This document shows positions 1 through 9,236 of a stretch of DNA of 64,000 nt, piece after piece. The stretch covers positions 124,001-188,000 of the forward strand of contig JASBNA010000056.1 of assembly GCA_038087015.1 (NCBI GenBank), written 5' to 3'. Both the position numbers and the translations under genes were made by a program. The notes beneath the pieces are model-generated. The model ran no database searches, was not told where the DNA came from, and saw only the letters and a list, made by a program, of their open reading frames with translations. Source of the stretch: Cerrena zonata (lineage: Eukaryota; Basidiomycota; Agaricomycetes; Polyporales; Cerrenaceae). How positions within the stretch are numbered: the stretch's first letter is position 1; each line of letters begins with the position of its first letter.

Positions 1-664
1 TTAAGGTTAAAGTGACATCTTTACCTTCGTCACCACCAACGGAGAAGACATGAGGATGAGAATCGACTTTCTTGATGGCAGCGTATTGGAATTTAGAACC
101 AGTGTGAATAGAAACAACCCCGAATTGGTATTCATTTTTTTGGTCAACAGCCCAAGTTGGTTCAGAAGCTTTAGTGGTTTTGGAGTCCTTTTTAGCGTCT
201 TTAGTAGTGGCAGTTGAAGTAGATGGGTAAACGTTATCAACGTCTTTGATACCGGAGACTAAGATACCAACCCCAAGGTTATCAGAAGCACTGGCGATGT
301 TTAAATCTTTAGATTTGGTGTTAACACTGAATTGTTGTTTGTTATCGTAAGTAAGGGAAGAAAGACCATTGCCTGAAGAAGAAGAGGTAAGGGCAAATTT
401 CTTGTCGGCCTTGTCACTTTCAACAAGGTTTTTGTTTGAATCTAAAGAGATGTATTTTTTGGTTTTAGCATCAACCAAAGATTTATCATCGTTCAAGATG
501 AATTCAACTTGGTCACCTTTATTAAGAGTGATTGAGTTACCGGACTTGGTGACTGAGGCATATTGGTAGTCAGAACCAGAATGGGTTGAGACAGCACCAA
601 AGGATTTAGCAGCAGCAGCAATGGCAATTAAAGTGGAAATAGAGAAAACAGTAGAGAATTGCAT
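1..664 (-). CDS. Secreted cell-wall mannoprotein of the PIR1/Cwp1-like domain type (partial, runs off left edge)
   Basis: A frame opens at ATG 664-662 and stays open for 221 codons to the window edge, so the C-terminus is missing. It begins MQFSTVFSISTLIAIAAAA, a typical signal peptide. Two copies of a module follow: FGAVSTHSGSDYQYASV near residue 22 and FGVVSIHTGSKFQYAAI near residue 181, separated by a Ser/Thr/Lys-rich stretch. The F-G-x-x-S-x-H-[ST]-G-S-x-x-Q-Y pattern is the core of the fungal Cwp1/Pir1-like/Rhd3 cell-wall domain. Members are secreted, O-mannosylated and attached to the wall by a GPI anchor or alkali-labile bond; the attachment type cannot be seen because the end is missing. 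The family call is good; the exact orthologue is not decided. Confidence 0.72.
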   Translation of the reverse strand, partial: MQFSTVFSISTLIAIAAAAKSFGAVSTHSGSDYQYASVTKSGNSITLNKGDQVEFILNDDKSLVDAKTKKYISLDSNKNLVESDKADKKFALTSSSSGNGLSSLTYDNKQQFSVNTKSKDLNIASASDNLGVGILVSGIKDVDNVYPSTSTATTKDAKKDSKTTKASEPTWAVDQKNEYQFGVVSIHTGSKFQYAAIKKVDSHPHVFSVGGDEGKDVTLTL

Positions 665-1569
665 TTTGTAGTTATTTGATTGAGTTGTTTGTAATGATGA
701 AACGAAAATGAAATGATAATTGATGGAATCAATTGTCAATTTATATTCTTTGATTTTTTTGCAGACAATTGCTTCAAAGTACGTATGAAGGCTTACCCAG
801 AGGCATTTTTCCACCCAAGCCTATTAAAAGAATAATCCACAAGACCGCATATAAACAACAACACTATTCTAATGTAAGGCAACGGTATTAATAGCATCAC
901 AAAATATGCCATCCCGGTTACTCAAAGTCAAAGTACCCCAAAGAAAAACGGCAAATTCTCACCTCAAATGACCTTTTTGGCACCGGGACCAAACCATCAG
1001 ATCCCCCAAATTTAGAGTCCTCGGGTGCTTCCCAACATAACTGTACCTAATTTCACTTCCTGATGATATTGAGCCACTAGCGGATTACGAGGTCGTATTC
1101 CTACAAGTCAATAGAAGGTTGTAATGCAACCTTCCCGAACCACTCAATTGTTTAAATTCTATTTCTTTTGACGTATTTTTTTCGGTTTTGTTGATGTTTC
1201 TAAATTTAATGTGAATTTTTTTTTTCTTTTGTTAGGCGTTTTTGCTAACAAAACAAAAAAAAAAACACTGAAATGAGGCTTCTTTGCATGTCAGATGCGA
1301 TGGGCCGATCTGTCAAACGAGGATTACATCATAGCTGAAGAGCCGGAGACTAATGAAGAGAGGAAGGAAGGCCGGGGACGGGGGTCATGAAACAGGTTCT
1401 TCAACGGCATTGAGGTGTTGTTGGTATTACCCCAGGAATGCACTGGTATTGTGGTTTCTATTAATACCGTAGAGGGGATGAAGTATTGTCATTACAAAAA
1501 TCAAGAGATTGTTTATTGCTAAGAGAAAATGGTATACGACTGTCTATTGTGAAAGACGGAGCAACGTGA
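665..1569. other. Intergenic region, promoter side of the cell-wall gene
   Basis: About 900 bases without a convincing gene. It holds A/T-rich tracts (about 1210-1265) and the probable upstream region of the leftward cell-wall gene. I see no RNA gene, clear repeat or mobile element. Confidence 0.5.
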
Positions 1570-2685
1570 TTATTGGGACAATGCTTGGATTAAATCGTTG
1601 AGTAGGTCATCGGAATTTTCAATACCAATACTAATTCTTAGGATATCCGGAGCTACTGTGGCATCACTTAAGGCTCTCCATTCAATCAAGCTTTCGACGC
1701 CTCCCAAACTAGTAGCGTGTTCGAAAAAGTTCAATTTCGAAGGTAATCTTTTAGCGAAATCTTCACTTTTAACCTTGATTGAAAACACCGGAGTATGGGC
1801 AGTAACCTGGGTTGCGATATAGGAGTCTTTTTGTAAAGAGCCATGAACGATTTCCACCAAGTCCGGGAACTGACCGATGTTTTGCGAAAGATATTCCACT
1901 ATCCTAGTGGCTGACCTAGATTGCTGTAAAACTCTTAGTTCGAGGGTTTTCAAACTTCTTATTAAGAGGGCAGATTCCAAATTGCCGATATTGGACCCTA
2001 AGAAAACTCGATCGTTGAGAAGCTGGTTTTTAATCTCACGATCTTGGGTAACTAGCACCCCGGCCAACAAATCACTATGACCGCCAAAATATTTGGTGGC
2101 AGAATGCATTACAATATCCGCTCCGTGTTGGAAAGGATCTTGAAGCGGAGGAGGAGCAAAAGTAGAATCAACCATTAGGAGGGCTCCATATTTATGAGCC
2201 TTTTCTGCATAATATGAAATATCAAAATAAGTTCCATCGGGATTAACTGGAGTTTCTAAATGAACAATATCTCCCTTTTGTAATACCGAAAAGTCATCGT
2301 CGAGTCCGATTTGCACAAGCCCCTGGTTTCTCTTGAAAATATCAACTATTCCATGGCACCCATGGTACCCCTTACCAATGGCAATGGTACGAGGATTGAA
2401 TAGCGTCAACGCAGCGAAAAAGGCCGAAAGTCCAGAATTATACACCACACTGTGTCCCTTGACAATAGGACCAAGCAACGCTTCTACACTGTTTGAACCA
2501 GGATGGGCCAACCGGGAGTATATTGGGGTATCGTCGATATTATCTTTATTATCAGCAGCCTTGACCAATTCGTCCGGGTTGGACGAATACCTAAACGTCG
2601 TGGAGACATTGATTGGTGGGATAACGTCAGGAACCCGCTTCAAGTGGTCTGCGGCGTGAATAGCGTTGGTGGAAAGTCCAGTCAT
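1570..2685 (-). CDS. Cystathionine gamma-synthase/beta-lyase-like PLP enzyme (YHR112C type)
   Basis: The protein belongs to the Cys/Met-metabolism PLP-dependent family (fold type I). From the ATG at 2685 it is 371 residues. Visible marks are STTFRYSSN near the start, the YSRLAHPGSNSVE cofactor/substrate segment, the LETPVNPDGTYFD segment, and VDSTFAPPPLQDPFQHGADI followed by the Schiff-base lysine motif HSATKYFGGHSD, with the lysine near residue 198. The frame remains open upstream to 2772, but a CTTATATAAG box (2729-2738) lies inside that extension about 45 bases before ATG 2685, and family homology starts at MTGLSTN, so I prefer the internal start. The closest yeast relative in my judgement is YHR112C, whose reaction is not firmly established; transsulfuration or sulfur amino-acid turnover is inferred from the family. 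Confidence 0.82.
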   Translation of the reverse strand: MTGLSTNAIHAADHLKRVPDVIPPINVSTTFRYSSNPDELVKAADNKDNIDDTPIYSRLAHPGSNSVEALLGPIVKGHSVVYNSGLSAFFAALTLFNPRTIAIGKGYHGCHGIVDIFKRNQGLVQIGLDDDFSVLQKGDIVHLETPVNPDGTYFDISYYAEKAHKYGALLMVDSTFAPPPLQDPFQHGADIVMHSATKYFGGHSDLLAGVLVTQDREIKNQLLNDRVFLGSNIGNLESALLIRSLKTLELRVLQQSRSATRIVEYLSQNIGQFPDLVEIVHGSLQKDSYIATQVTAHTPVFSIKVKSEDFAKRLPSKLNFFEHATSLGGVESLIEWRALSDATVAPDILRISIGIENSDDLLNDLIQALSQ

Positions 2686-3165
2686 GTTTGCTTTATTGGT
2701 ATCTAATTGAAAAATAGCGTATTGGGATCTTATATAAGGGAGTTTAATGGTTTTTCGTTGCGAAGCTCGCAATTAGTCATAAGAAAGCGCAATACCAGCC
2801 ATATCCATATAGCCATATTCACCCATACCAACGCTACTCATTCTACACTGACCCCATTGGCAATGGGAATGGTTGATTTGCAGCTTACGGACTCCCTTGA
2901 GCAGAGACTGGAACGGTCGTTTTTTCTTCTTTACTCGTTTCTGAGTTTCTGAACTAACGCCACACCTCAGCCAACCACGCAACCAATCACACGCTACGTT
3001 GCCTTCTACCTGAATAGCAGATACTGTTCCCACCGTACCAGGAGGAGAGACCGTGTAGATGTTGCAAAAGGATGCTGAAGAAACCCCGTCCTCACACGAC
3101 CGTGCAAAAAAAGATCAAAAGATGAACTGAATTGTAGTACTTAATCTATTGACCAAGGAGGCAGA
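2686..3165. promoter_or_regulatory. Divergent promoter region with a TATA box at 2729-2738
   Basis: This 480-base gap separates the leftward PLP enzyme from the rightward DnaJ gene. CTTATATAAG at 2729-2738 is a palindromic TATA element well placed for the leftward gene. A leftward frame at 2773-3033 is open but has low-complexity, non-conserved content and is not called. Confidence 0.5.
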
Positions 3166-4092
3166 ATGATTATTGGGTCGGTAGAGATAGATGATGGCGT
3201 TGAGTTCTACGAGTTTCTAGAGGTGGAGCGAGGGGCCAGTTTAGAACAGATCAAAAGACAGTACCGTCGGAAAGCGCTCCAGTACCATCCGGATAAGAAT
3301 CCGAGTGAAGAAGCCAAAAGGAAGTTCAACCAGCTTTCGATAATATACGAGATTCTCAGTAATGAAGAGCTACGGAAACGGTACGACGAATGGAGGTTTC
3401 AGGAAGAGGTGTCGATAACAAGCGGCGATGGTAAACAAAACCAATTTCAAGAAGAATTGAAGAAAAGGGAGCGAGTCCACCGGGATTCGACAAGAGTGTA
3501 CGACGAAGTCAATAAAGAATACGTTAACAAGAACGTATTCAACAATAAGGTTGATTTGTTGAGAGAAGAGGGAATCAGATTACGCCGATTGGAAGAAGGA
3601 ACCAAAGCAAGGAAGAACCATCTTAGCTATAAGGAGATAAGGATTCCGCGATACCATTACGTGAAGAGCGGACCCCTTAGCCATGGGGCCCGAGTCACCT
3701 GGAAACATAAACCCGAGTTGAAAGGACAGTTTAATGAAGAAGTACTTGGAGAAATCATGGGCCAATTTGGCAAGGTGACAAGTGCGCAGATTATTGATGA
3801 TAGCGGGCAAGATCGCTACGATTCAGGAGTGGTTGAATTCGAAGAGTTCAATAGCTATCAAACAGCGATAAACCACGATTATAAAAGCGCCAAACTCTGG
3901 GACGGAACCCCAGTTCGAAAACTCGCCAGTTTACTTCGAGGCTGTAGACCAACGCGGATAGCGTACGATAACGAGAAAGTTAACCAGTTAATGGACTCGA
4001 TTCCGAGCGATTACAGATTCAACGAACCATCGTCGGGGATTCTAGGAGAGTATTTAGATTCGATGGTTGCAAAACAACTTAATAATCTCTAA
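3166..4092 (+). CDS. CWC23: J-domain spliceosome-associated protein, Cwc23/DNAJC17 type
   Basis: A 308-residue protein with an N-terminal J domain (about residues 12-78): FYEFLEVERGAS, then the diagnostic HPD tripeptide at residues 41-43 and the FNQLSIIYEILSNEELRKRYDEW helix. A charged linker follows. Residues about 190-245 (GARVTWKHKPE through VEFEEFNSYQTAI) look like an RRM fold. J domain plus C-terminal RRM is the architecture of DNAJC17 and of many fungal Cwc23 proteins, which work with the splicing disassembly factors around Prp43/Ntr1. The symbol rests on architecture, so a different class of J protein is possible but less likely. The gene converges on CYB5 with only 60 bases between the stop codons. 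Confidence 0.75.
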   Translation: MIIGSVEIDDGVEFYEFLEVERGASLEQIKRQYRRKALQYHPDKNPSEEAKRKFNQLSIIYEILSNEELRKRYDEWRFQEEVSITSGDGKQNQFQEELKKRERVHRDSTRVYDEVNKEYVNKNVFNNKVDLLREEGIRLRRLEEGTKARKNHLSYKEIRIPRYHYVKSGPLSHGARVTWKHKPELKGQFNEEVLGEIMGQFGKVTSAQIIDDSGQDRYDSGVVEFEEFNSYQTAINHDYKSAKLWDGTPVRKLASLLRGCRPTRIAYDNEKVNQLMDSIPSDYRFNEPSSGILGEYLDSMVAKQLNNL

Positions 4093-4152
4093 TGTATTAA
4101 AATTATAAATAAATAAAGGATACTAATACTAATGTAAGAATAACATAATGAA

Positions 4153-4524
4153 TTATTGGTTTAAGAAAAAGTATGCACCAGCAGCTAAAGCAAATATAAT
4201 AGCACCAATCAAAGGCATGGATAATCCACCCTCTTCAGCAACAGCACTGGCAGTTTTAGCGTCTTTGACAACCCCACCTTCGACTTTACCAATAAGCAAC
4301 CCTTTCAAGATCTCATGGGCATCGTCAGAATGGCCAATATCCTCAAATGCTTCGGTGGCATCAGTACCAGCAACGTCAACAACAACTTCTTCTCCACCAG
4401 GATGTTCATCAATATATGGACTCACATCGTAGACTCTACCATTGTAAACAATCCATAAATCGGATGCAGTATTATGTTCAGCAACTTCTTCAGCTTTGAT
4501 AACCCTTAATTCTTCTTCGGACAT
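4153..4524 (-). CDS. CYB5: Cytochrome b5
   Basis: A 123-residue tail-anchored electron carrier of the ER. The haem-binding domain is clear: SDLWIVYNGRVYDVSPYIDEHPGG with axial His41 in HPGG, and the second axial His65 in DIGHSDDA, 24 residues later as in the family. A short linker leads to a C-terminal transmembrane anchor (LSMPLIGAIIFALAAGAYFF) and a three-residue lumenal tail. Cytochrome b5 passes electrons to sterol and fatty-acid oxidases and desaturases. A TATA-like (AT) run at about 4572-4590 lies some 50 bases upstream of the start. Confidence 0.93.
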   Translation of the reverse strand: MSEEELRVIKAEEVAEHNTASDLWIVYNGRVYDVSPYIDEHPGGEEVVVDVAGTDATEAFEDIGHSDDAHEILKGLLIGKVEGGVVKDAKTASAVAEEGGLSMPLIGAIIFALAAGAYFFLNQ

Positions 4525-4692
4525 GGCACTATCACGTATACTATCTTCTCTCGAGTAAATAAAGATTTATGTATATATATATATATTAATTTTTTCGCTT
4601 GTGCTCTTTAATTTTTTTTTTTTTTTTTTGGCTTTCGCTGAAACTTTTGTATACGACAACACGAATGAGACGATTTTAACTGTCTTCCACTG

Positions 4693-4728
4693 ATGGAAAA
4701 TCAAATGGAAAATCAAATGGAAAATCAG
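4693..4728. repeat. 12-base tandem repeat, three copies
   Basis: The unit ATGGAAAATCAA occurs three times head to tail, the third ending in G, followed by a degenerate fourth copy (ATGGAGAGGATT). It lies between the CYB5 promoter and the 21-base repeat downstream of NOP15. Confidence 0.85.
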
Positions 4729-5114
4729 ATGGAGAGGATTGTGGTGTTATAAGACTCTGCGTGGAAAAGGGATTGCACATGAGAGTATCTCCCAGTCTAG
4801 TTAAGTTTTCCCCTCTGACTTTGAGATCTAATCTATTAATCCCAGGGAACTTCTCTGCCGGTGTTCATGTGAATTACCACTGATAACACTGTGACTTTTG
4901 ATCTTTCTTTGTTTGAAGCCAATCATTTTCGGTTCAAAGGTAATCAGGGCCCGTACACCCAGCAGCGGGATCCCTTATACTAAAGAGGTAAAAATGTGCT
5001 GGGGTGATAAGCACTGGAGTTGCAAAAGGTGTTTTGCAACTTGGTACGGTACAGGGCATTACAAATGGTTGAACAGATATTTATACTATTTTACATGCCT
5101 ATGAACTTATAAGT

Positions 5115-5218
5115 ATAATTGCTTCAATCACAACTATAATTGTTTCAATCACAACTATAATTGCTTCAATCACAACTATAATTGTTTCAATCACAACTAT
5201 AATTGTTTCAATACAACT
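5115..5218. repeat. 21-base tandem repeat, five copies, at the NOP15 3' side
   Basis: Five near-identical units that each begin ATAATTG[CT]TTCAATCA and end CAACT. The only variation is C or T at position 8 and a one-base deletion in the last copy. Diverged echoes (GATTTCAATAATTG and CAATTACAAACTATAATTG) continue into the NOP15 stop codon region, so the repeat abuts or enters the 3' UTR of that gene. Confidence 0.9.
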
Positions 5219-5257
5219 ATACCTGATTTCAATAATTGAATTCGATACTTGATTCAA

Positions 5258-6004
5258 TTACAAACTATAATTGATTCCTTTGGTCTTTAAGTTTTCACTT
5301 CTGGACTGCTTACGGGAATTGAACCCGTCTTGCAATTTATCCCATTCATCTTGACTTTTCAAGTTGTTGTGCTTGTTAATTAACTTTTGCTGCCATTGGT
5401 TGGCTCTGAATTTACGGTCACGGTCTCCAATGAATAAATTCTTTTTTGGTTCTTCGATAACATGCACTTTTAATAAATGCCCATAGATCAAGTAATTGTT
5501 CATGGTTTCGGCCGCGATCTTGGCAACGTCGTAGTGTTTGAATTGAATGTATCCATAATGTTTTGATGCTCCCGATTTTTTATTTCTTGATATTCTCAAT
5601 CTCTCGATATCGCCAAATTGGTTGAAGTACTTCTTCATTTCGAACTCTTCGAATCCTTTGGGGATTCTCCCAATATATATGATTCCTTTCTTTTCTTGTT
5701 TGGCATCTTTACTTTGTTTATCTTGTTTTTTGTTGGCCGTAAGATTAACGGAATGGCCTCCCTTATTTTGTTCTTCTTCTTCGTCTTCACTAGATAACCC
5801 TTCTATGTCGTCGTCGCTTTCTTCAGACAATTCTTCCTCGCTCCCTTCGCTTTCTTGGTCAATTTGTAAGTCGGCTTCGATTTCGTCAACGGATCTCTCC
5901 TCCTTGTGGGATTTGTTATCGGCCTTGTCACCTTGATTCACCTTACCAACAGTCTTAGGGTCAACCTTACCAGACTTAACTGGATTACCTTGCTTCTTAG
6001 CCAT
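5258..6004 (-). CDS. NOP15: Nop15-type RNA-binding 60S ribosome biogenesis factor
   Basis: A 248-residue protein. The N-terminal 90 residues are Lys-rich then strongly acidic (EADLQIDQESEGSEEELSEE region), typical of nucleolar factors. A single RRM covers about residues 108-185: RNP2 is IIYIGRIP and RNP1 is KHYGYIQFKHY. Behind it is the FIGDRDRKFRANQWQQKLIN segment and a basic tail. This layout matches yeast Nop15, an essential pre-60S protein needed for 27S rRNA processing; related single-RRM proteins (human NIFK) share the RRM. Confidence 0.88.
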   Translation of the reverse strand: MAKKQGNPVKSGKVDPKTVGKVNQGDKADNKSHKEERSVDEIEADLQIDQESEGSEEELSEESDDDIEGLSSEDEEEEQNKGGHSVNLTANKKQDKQSKDAKQEKKGIIYIGRIPKGFEEFEMKKYFNQFGDIERLRISRNKKSGASKHYGYIQFKHYDVAKIAAETMNNYLIYGHLLKVHVIEEPKKNLFIGDRDRKFRANQWQQKLINKHNNLKSQDEWDKLQDGFNSRKQSRSENLKTKGINYSL

Positions 6005-6139
6005 CTTATTCTTTATTCACTAAACTATATCAATACCTTAAGTAGTAGTTTTTTATAAAATTTTCATGAGAAGCTCATCTCAGTTTTTTTTTTTTTCCTT
6101 TGATTTTTTTTGGGGTGTGTGGTGTGCGGGTGTTTCTTT

Positions 6140-6782
6140 TCATACAGGAACCAAATCATTCATCAACTTCAAGGTTTTGGCAACCGGTAAGCCAACAACA
6201 TTGAAATAGTCGCCCTCCATGCCTTTGAAGAGCAAGCTGCCCTTTTCCTGGTATTTGAATCCCCCAGCGGCCTTCAAGGGCTTCTCCCAGAGATACATAG
6301 CTTTGCAAAAAAGCATCATCGAGTGACTCGTTGAACTTCAAATGGGTCACCTCGGTATCATTCACGCTATTGATCACTGTTCCTTGGCTGACTAGGAAAA
6401 AATGAACACTGGTAAGAACCGATAGTTGGCCCACCTGGCGATACTTCTTAAGCCATTCCAATTGGACTTTTGCGGTCGATGGTTTCTCGAGTATCTCGTC
6501 TCCACATAATACTACGGTATCGGAACTCATAACAACGTAGCGTCCGGTCTTCAATTGGCCAATCACCGCTTGCGCTTTATGCTTTGCCGTCAAGCTTACG
6601 TACTCACTGGCGCTGACATCGGTTTTCTGTAAGTTTTCTTCAAAGTTTGATCCAATCACCAAGATCTTCTCCTCGGGGATTCCAAGATTGGTTAGAAGAA
6701 TCTGTTTTCTGCGGGGCGATGTCAGCGCAAGGACAAACTGGGACCGAGAGAACACTCGTTCGTATAAGGGCGGGTTAAACAT
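6140..6782 (-). CDS. Maf/YOR111W-type nucleotide pyrophosphatase, frame broken near 6287
   Basis: Maf proteins hydrolyse non-canonical or modified nucleoside triphosphates. From ATG 6782 the frame shows the Maf signature LALTSPRRKQILLTNLG (about residues 16-32), the catalytic SSDTVV segment and EKPSTA. After QSYVSL the frame runs into unrelated sequence and stops at 6156. In another frame from about 6287 the strand encodes EKPLKAAGGFKYQEKG and MEGDYFNVVGLPVAKTL, the expected Maf C-terminus, stopping at TGA 6142-6140. The slip needs one base skipped or two restored; restoring two in GGAGA would give the family's S-G-E. The joined span is given. A sequence error or a decayed allele are both possible. 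Confidence 0.82.
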
Positions 6783-7398
6783 ATTGGATAAATAAAGGTG
6801 GATACGGTTTTAATTACTCAACTTTTTGATTTGATTTCTTCTCAAATTAAATCCGGTGTACGGGTGGAACAAAGCTTTTGCAACCGTCGGTTCAGTCAAA
6901 TGGCCAGTCTTCTGCCCGTTAGCTGATTCTATTGATATTTAGGCTAATCTTGATTATCAATATGCTCTAAGATACTCACTTTTCTCACAGTGATCCCATA
7001 TCGAATCTTTCAGGAATATATAACTACAGATTTGATATTGCAGCAATTGATAATCTATTCGTGAGTTATCTTATGTATCCCAGTTCTAAGCACCATTGTC
7101 TCTATGGCCACGAACAATGTACGGCACCTAATTCATAACAGAAAGTATCACAGTGAGCAGCTAGTCAGGTCCCGGTACCAGTATATTATAGGGTCCGTTC
7201 GAGAAATTTGATCATTATGAATTGTAGCTTAGAGTAATGATATAATTTTATAGTTCTTGATACACAAAAGACAAGGCATTAAAAGACCAATCATGGACGG
7301 TGGCTCCAACCATCTTTTCGAATATTTTGATTGTGGAAGTAATACGACTCTAGTTGCAAATACAAATACAATTTACTATACATAATATACACGGCCAA
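6783..7398. other. Intergenic region upstream of the Maf gene
   Basis: 616 bases with no convincing gene. It contains a strong Rap1-like site (listed) 73 bases upstream of the Maf start, and the region just after the TFC7 stop codon at 7399. No RNA gene seen. Confidence 0.45.
6855..6867 (-). promoter_or_regulatory. Rap1-like binding site upstream of the Maf gene
   Basis: GGTGTACGGGTGG matches the reverse complement of the yeast Rap1 consensus ACACCCRYACAYM at 12 of 13 positions and resembles the core of yeast telomeric repeats. It lies 73 bases upstream of the Maf ATG. Binding is inferred from the motif only. Confidence 0.5.
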
Positions 7399-7996
7399 CT
7401 AGGACATTTCGACATCCACATCGGGGGTCTTAGATTGGTTTTTGGTACTCACTGCTTTCATTGCTTTTCTGAAGAAGGCCGTTTGGGCAAAACCTTCCTG
7501 CTTACCTTGCGGTGAATCAGGAGTTTTATCTTTTTCTGCTTTGGCGTTAATTTTTACGTTGGGGTCACCAACTAAATGTTCATTAACTTTCCCAATTAAT
7601 TCTCCGTATTCATCAAAGATAAGATCGGTTCCGACTAGTCTTGCCCAATTGGTTTGATAGATTTGATTGTCGACAATTGACAGCTGATTCACAACGTATG
7701 GATCATCTTCGTTATTACTTAAACCATATGAAGTATTATTACTAAGTTTAATTAATGGATGATCTCCATCTAGATTAGTGAATTGGAATTGTGAACCTGC
7801 ACTAATCATATTACGTTGGGACAAAGGAGTGCTTTTATTCTTTGCCGATGACAGTGATGCTGCAGTTGATGGCTTGTTTATCATTTAGCCTTGTTGGTTT
7901 ACCCCTTGAAGTATCATTAGATGGATTTGAACTTTCTGCTCCCAGCTCAAAAATATTATGATTAAGCCATGGAATATCAACTGTTAAAAAAATATC
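7399..7996 (-). CDS. TFC7: TFIIIC subunit tau55 (Tfc7), C-terminal exon with the TFIIIC_sub6-like domain
   Basis: The frame 7884-7399 encodes 161 residues: FQFTNLDGDHPLIKL, then VDNQIYQTNWARLVGTDLIF and DEYGELIGKV. The pattern P-[LI]-x-[IL]...N-x-[IV]-Y-x-x-x-W-x-x-[LI]-x-G-T-x-[LI]-x-F is that of the TFIIIC_sub6 domain (yeast Tfc7 C-terminus, human GTF3C6), which joins tau131/tau95 in the RNA polymerase III initiation factor. Upstream, after a probable intron, another frame reads DIFLTVDIPWLNHNIFELG, polar and coding-like, but must slip by one base between about 7885 and 7930 to join. In S. cerevisiae this domain and the histidine-phosphatase domain just upstream are one protein, so I treat both as one gene. 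Confidence 0.7.
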
Positions 7997-8090
7997 CTAT
8001 TCTAAAGTTAGTATACAATGATAATCAATGAAATATACATTAGTCTATAAAACAATGATTTTTTTTTATAAAAGAACTCTATTAACGTAC
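7997..8090 (-). other. TFC7: Probable spliceosomal intron in TFC7
   Basis: On the minus strand the 5' splice site is GTACGT at 8090-8085, directly after ...NIEYE. A perfect TACTAAC branch box lies at 8013-8007. Possible acceptors are AATAG ending at 7997 (94-base intron) and AACAG ending at 7981 (110 bases). The first continues an open, polar reading (DIFLTVDIPW); the second gives a frame that stops right before the ATG at 7884. I prefer 7997. Confidence 0.6.
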
Positions 8091-8979
8091 CTCATATTCA
8101 ATATTAGAATTACCTTTACTCTCTTCATCAGTACCAGCAGCAGTTTCTGTTACTGGAGTAGGTTCTTTCTCTTTAGCCTTTTTCTCAGCTTCTTTTCTTT
8201 CAGCTTCTTCTTTTCTAGCTTTAATATCTTCATCGGAACCTGCTTCGAAAGCAGAATGGAAAGTCCAATTCATTTCTTCACCATCAGTTAAGAACTCACA
8301 ATTACCGTTCATTCTTAAATCCCATCTATCACCATCTTTAACGTATTTATCAATTGAACAAGCACCAGCCCTAAGATAAGTACCATCATTATCAATTTGT
8401 TGGAAAACATCATCGAATCCCAACAAGGACATACCCAAAGCGATCTTAGTAGCTGCATGACTAACAATCAAAACATTTTCATACTCAGGATATTTTGATT
8501 CAAAAACTGGGATAAATTTAGACCAAAACAATTTACATCTATTAAAAATATCTTCTTCGGTTTCACCACTCAAATCAGGCACGACACCAACGGTATCGTC
8601 ACGGTGCCAAACTTCCTTGGTGGTTAATTTAGGGAAGAATTGTCCTAATTGTTCATAATCAGCTGGTGCTGGAATAACTCCACGATTTTTTTTTATACCA
8701 TTCACCACAACCACGTTCAATAGCGATATCCAAATCCAACATTTCTGCAATTGGATGAGCGGTTTCAACACAACGATAGAACGGCGAGGTTAAAATATAT
8801 TGTGGTTTATCTGCAGTTGGAAGTGAAGTAATATAAGCAGCCAATTGTTTAGCTTGATCAACCCCATGTGGTGCCAATGGAGGATCACTATCTATACCAG
8901 TAGGGTTAGGTGGATGTGGAGGAGGAAGCCAATTGGCTCTGTAGCCATGTCTGGCAATATATATTTGCTTAATAGTCAT
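8082..8979 (-). CDS. TFC7: TFIIIC subunit tau55 (Tfc7), N-terminal histidine-phosphatase-like part, frame broken in an A9 run
   Basis: From ATG 8979 the protein starts [20 protein letters not shown], with the RHG motif of the histidine phosphatase/phosphoglycerate mutase superfamily, then [31 protein letters not shown] and [10 protein letters not shown]. The frame then fails. Removing one base from the nine T's at 8686-8694 (A9 on the coding strand) continues as [39 protein letters not shown] and an acidic/Lys-rich tail ending NIEYE at the intron. This is the N-terminal half of yeast Tfc7 (and of its short paralogue YNL108C). A Lys/Glu-rich low-complexity segment runs near 8160-8235. An extra eight codons upstream to 9003 are less likely to be used. 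Confidence 0.78.
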
Positions 8980-9236
8980 TATCTGGTGGAAGAGTAAAGT
9001 CAAAGAAGAAGTAAGGATTTTGTTTATATAAATACAAAAAAAAGTTCATCATGAGATTCGACTAATTGAAAAAAAAAAAATGGCGTTGAGTGACGGAGTG
9101 CGAATATTACGGTTATCAGTTTATAAATTTTTATTACGTTTTTATATAAGGGTTTGATTAGATTATATGTATGTACATATAGGCAATAGTGAATAGTTGG
9201 TAAAGTACAGACAGGTTATAAGGGAGATGAAGGAGC

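Larger units (their letters stand above)
4525..5257. other. Intergenic region, CYB5 promoter and tandem repeats
   Basis: The stretch contains the AT-rich CYB5 promoter with a poly-T tract (about 4611-4629), a short 12-base tandem repeat and a longer 21-base tandem repeat, listed separately. A rightward frame at 4898-5104 has no coding character that I recognise. Confidence 0.5.

Noticed and set aside
2773..3033. Leftward 86-codon open frame
   Set aside because: No recognisable motif, located in a divergent promoter.
4898..5104. Rightward 68-codon frame near CYB5
   Set aside because: No recognisable protein features; ends against the tandem repeat.
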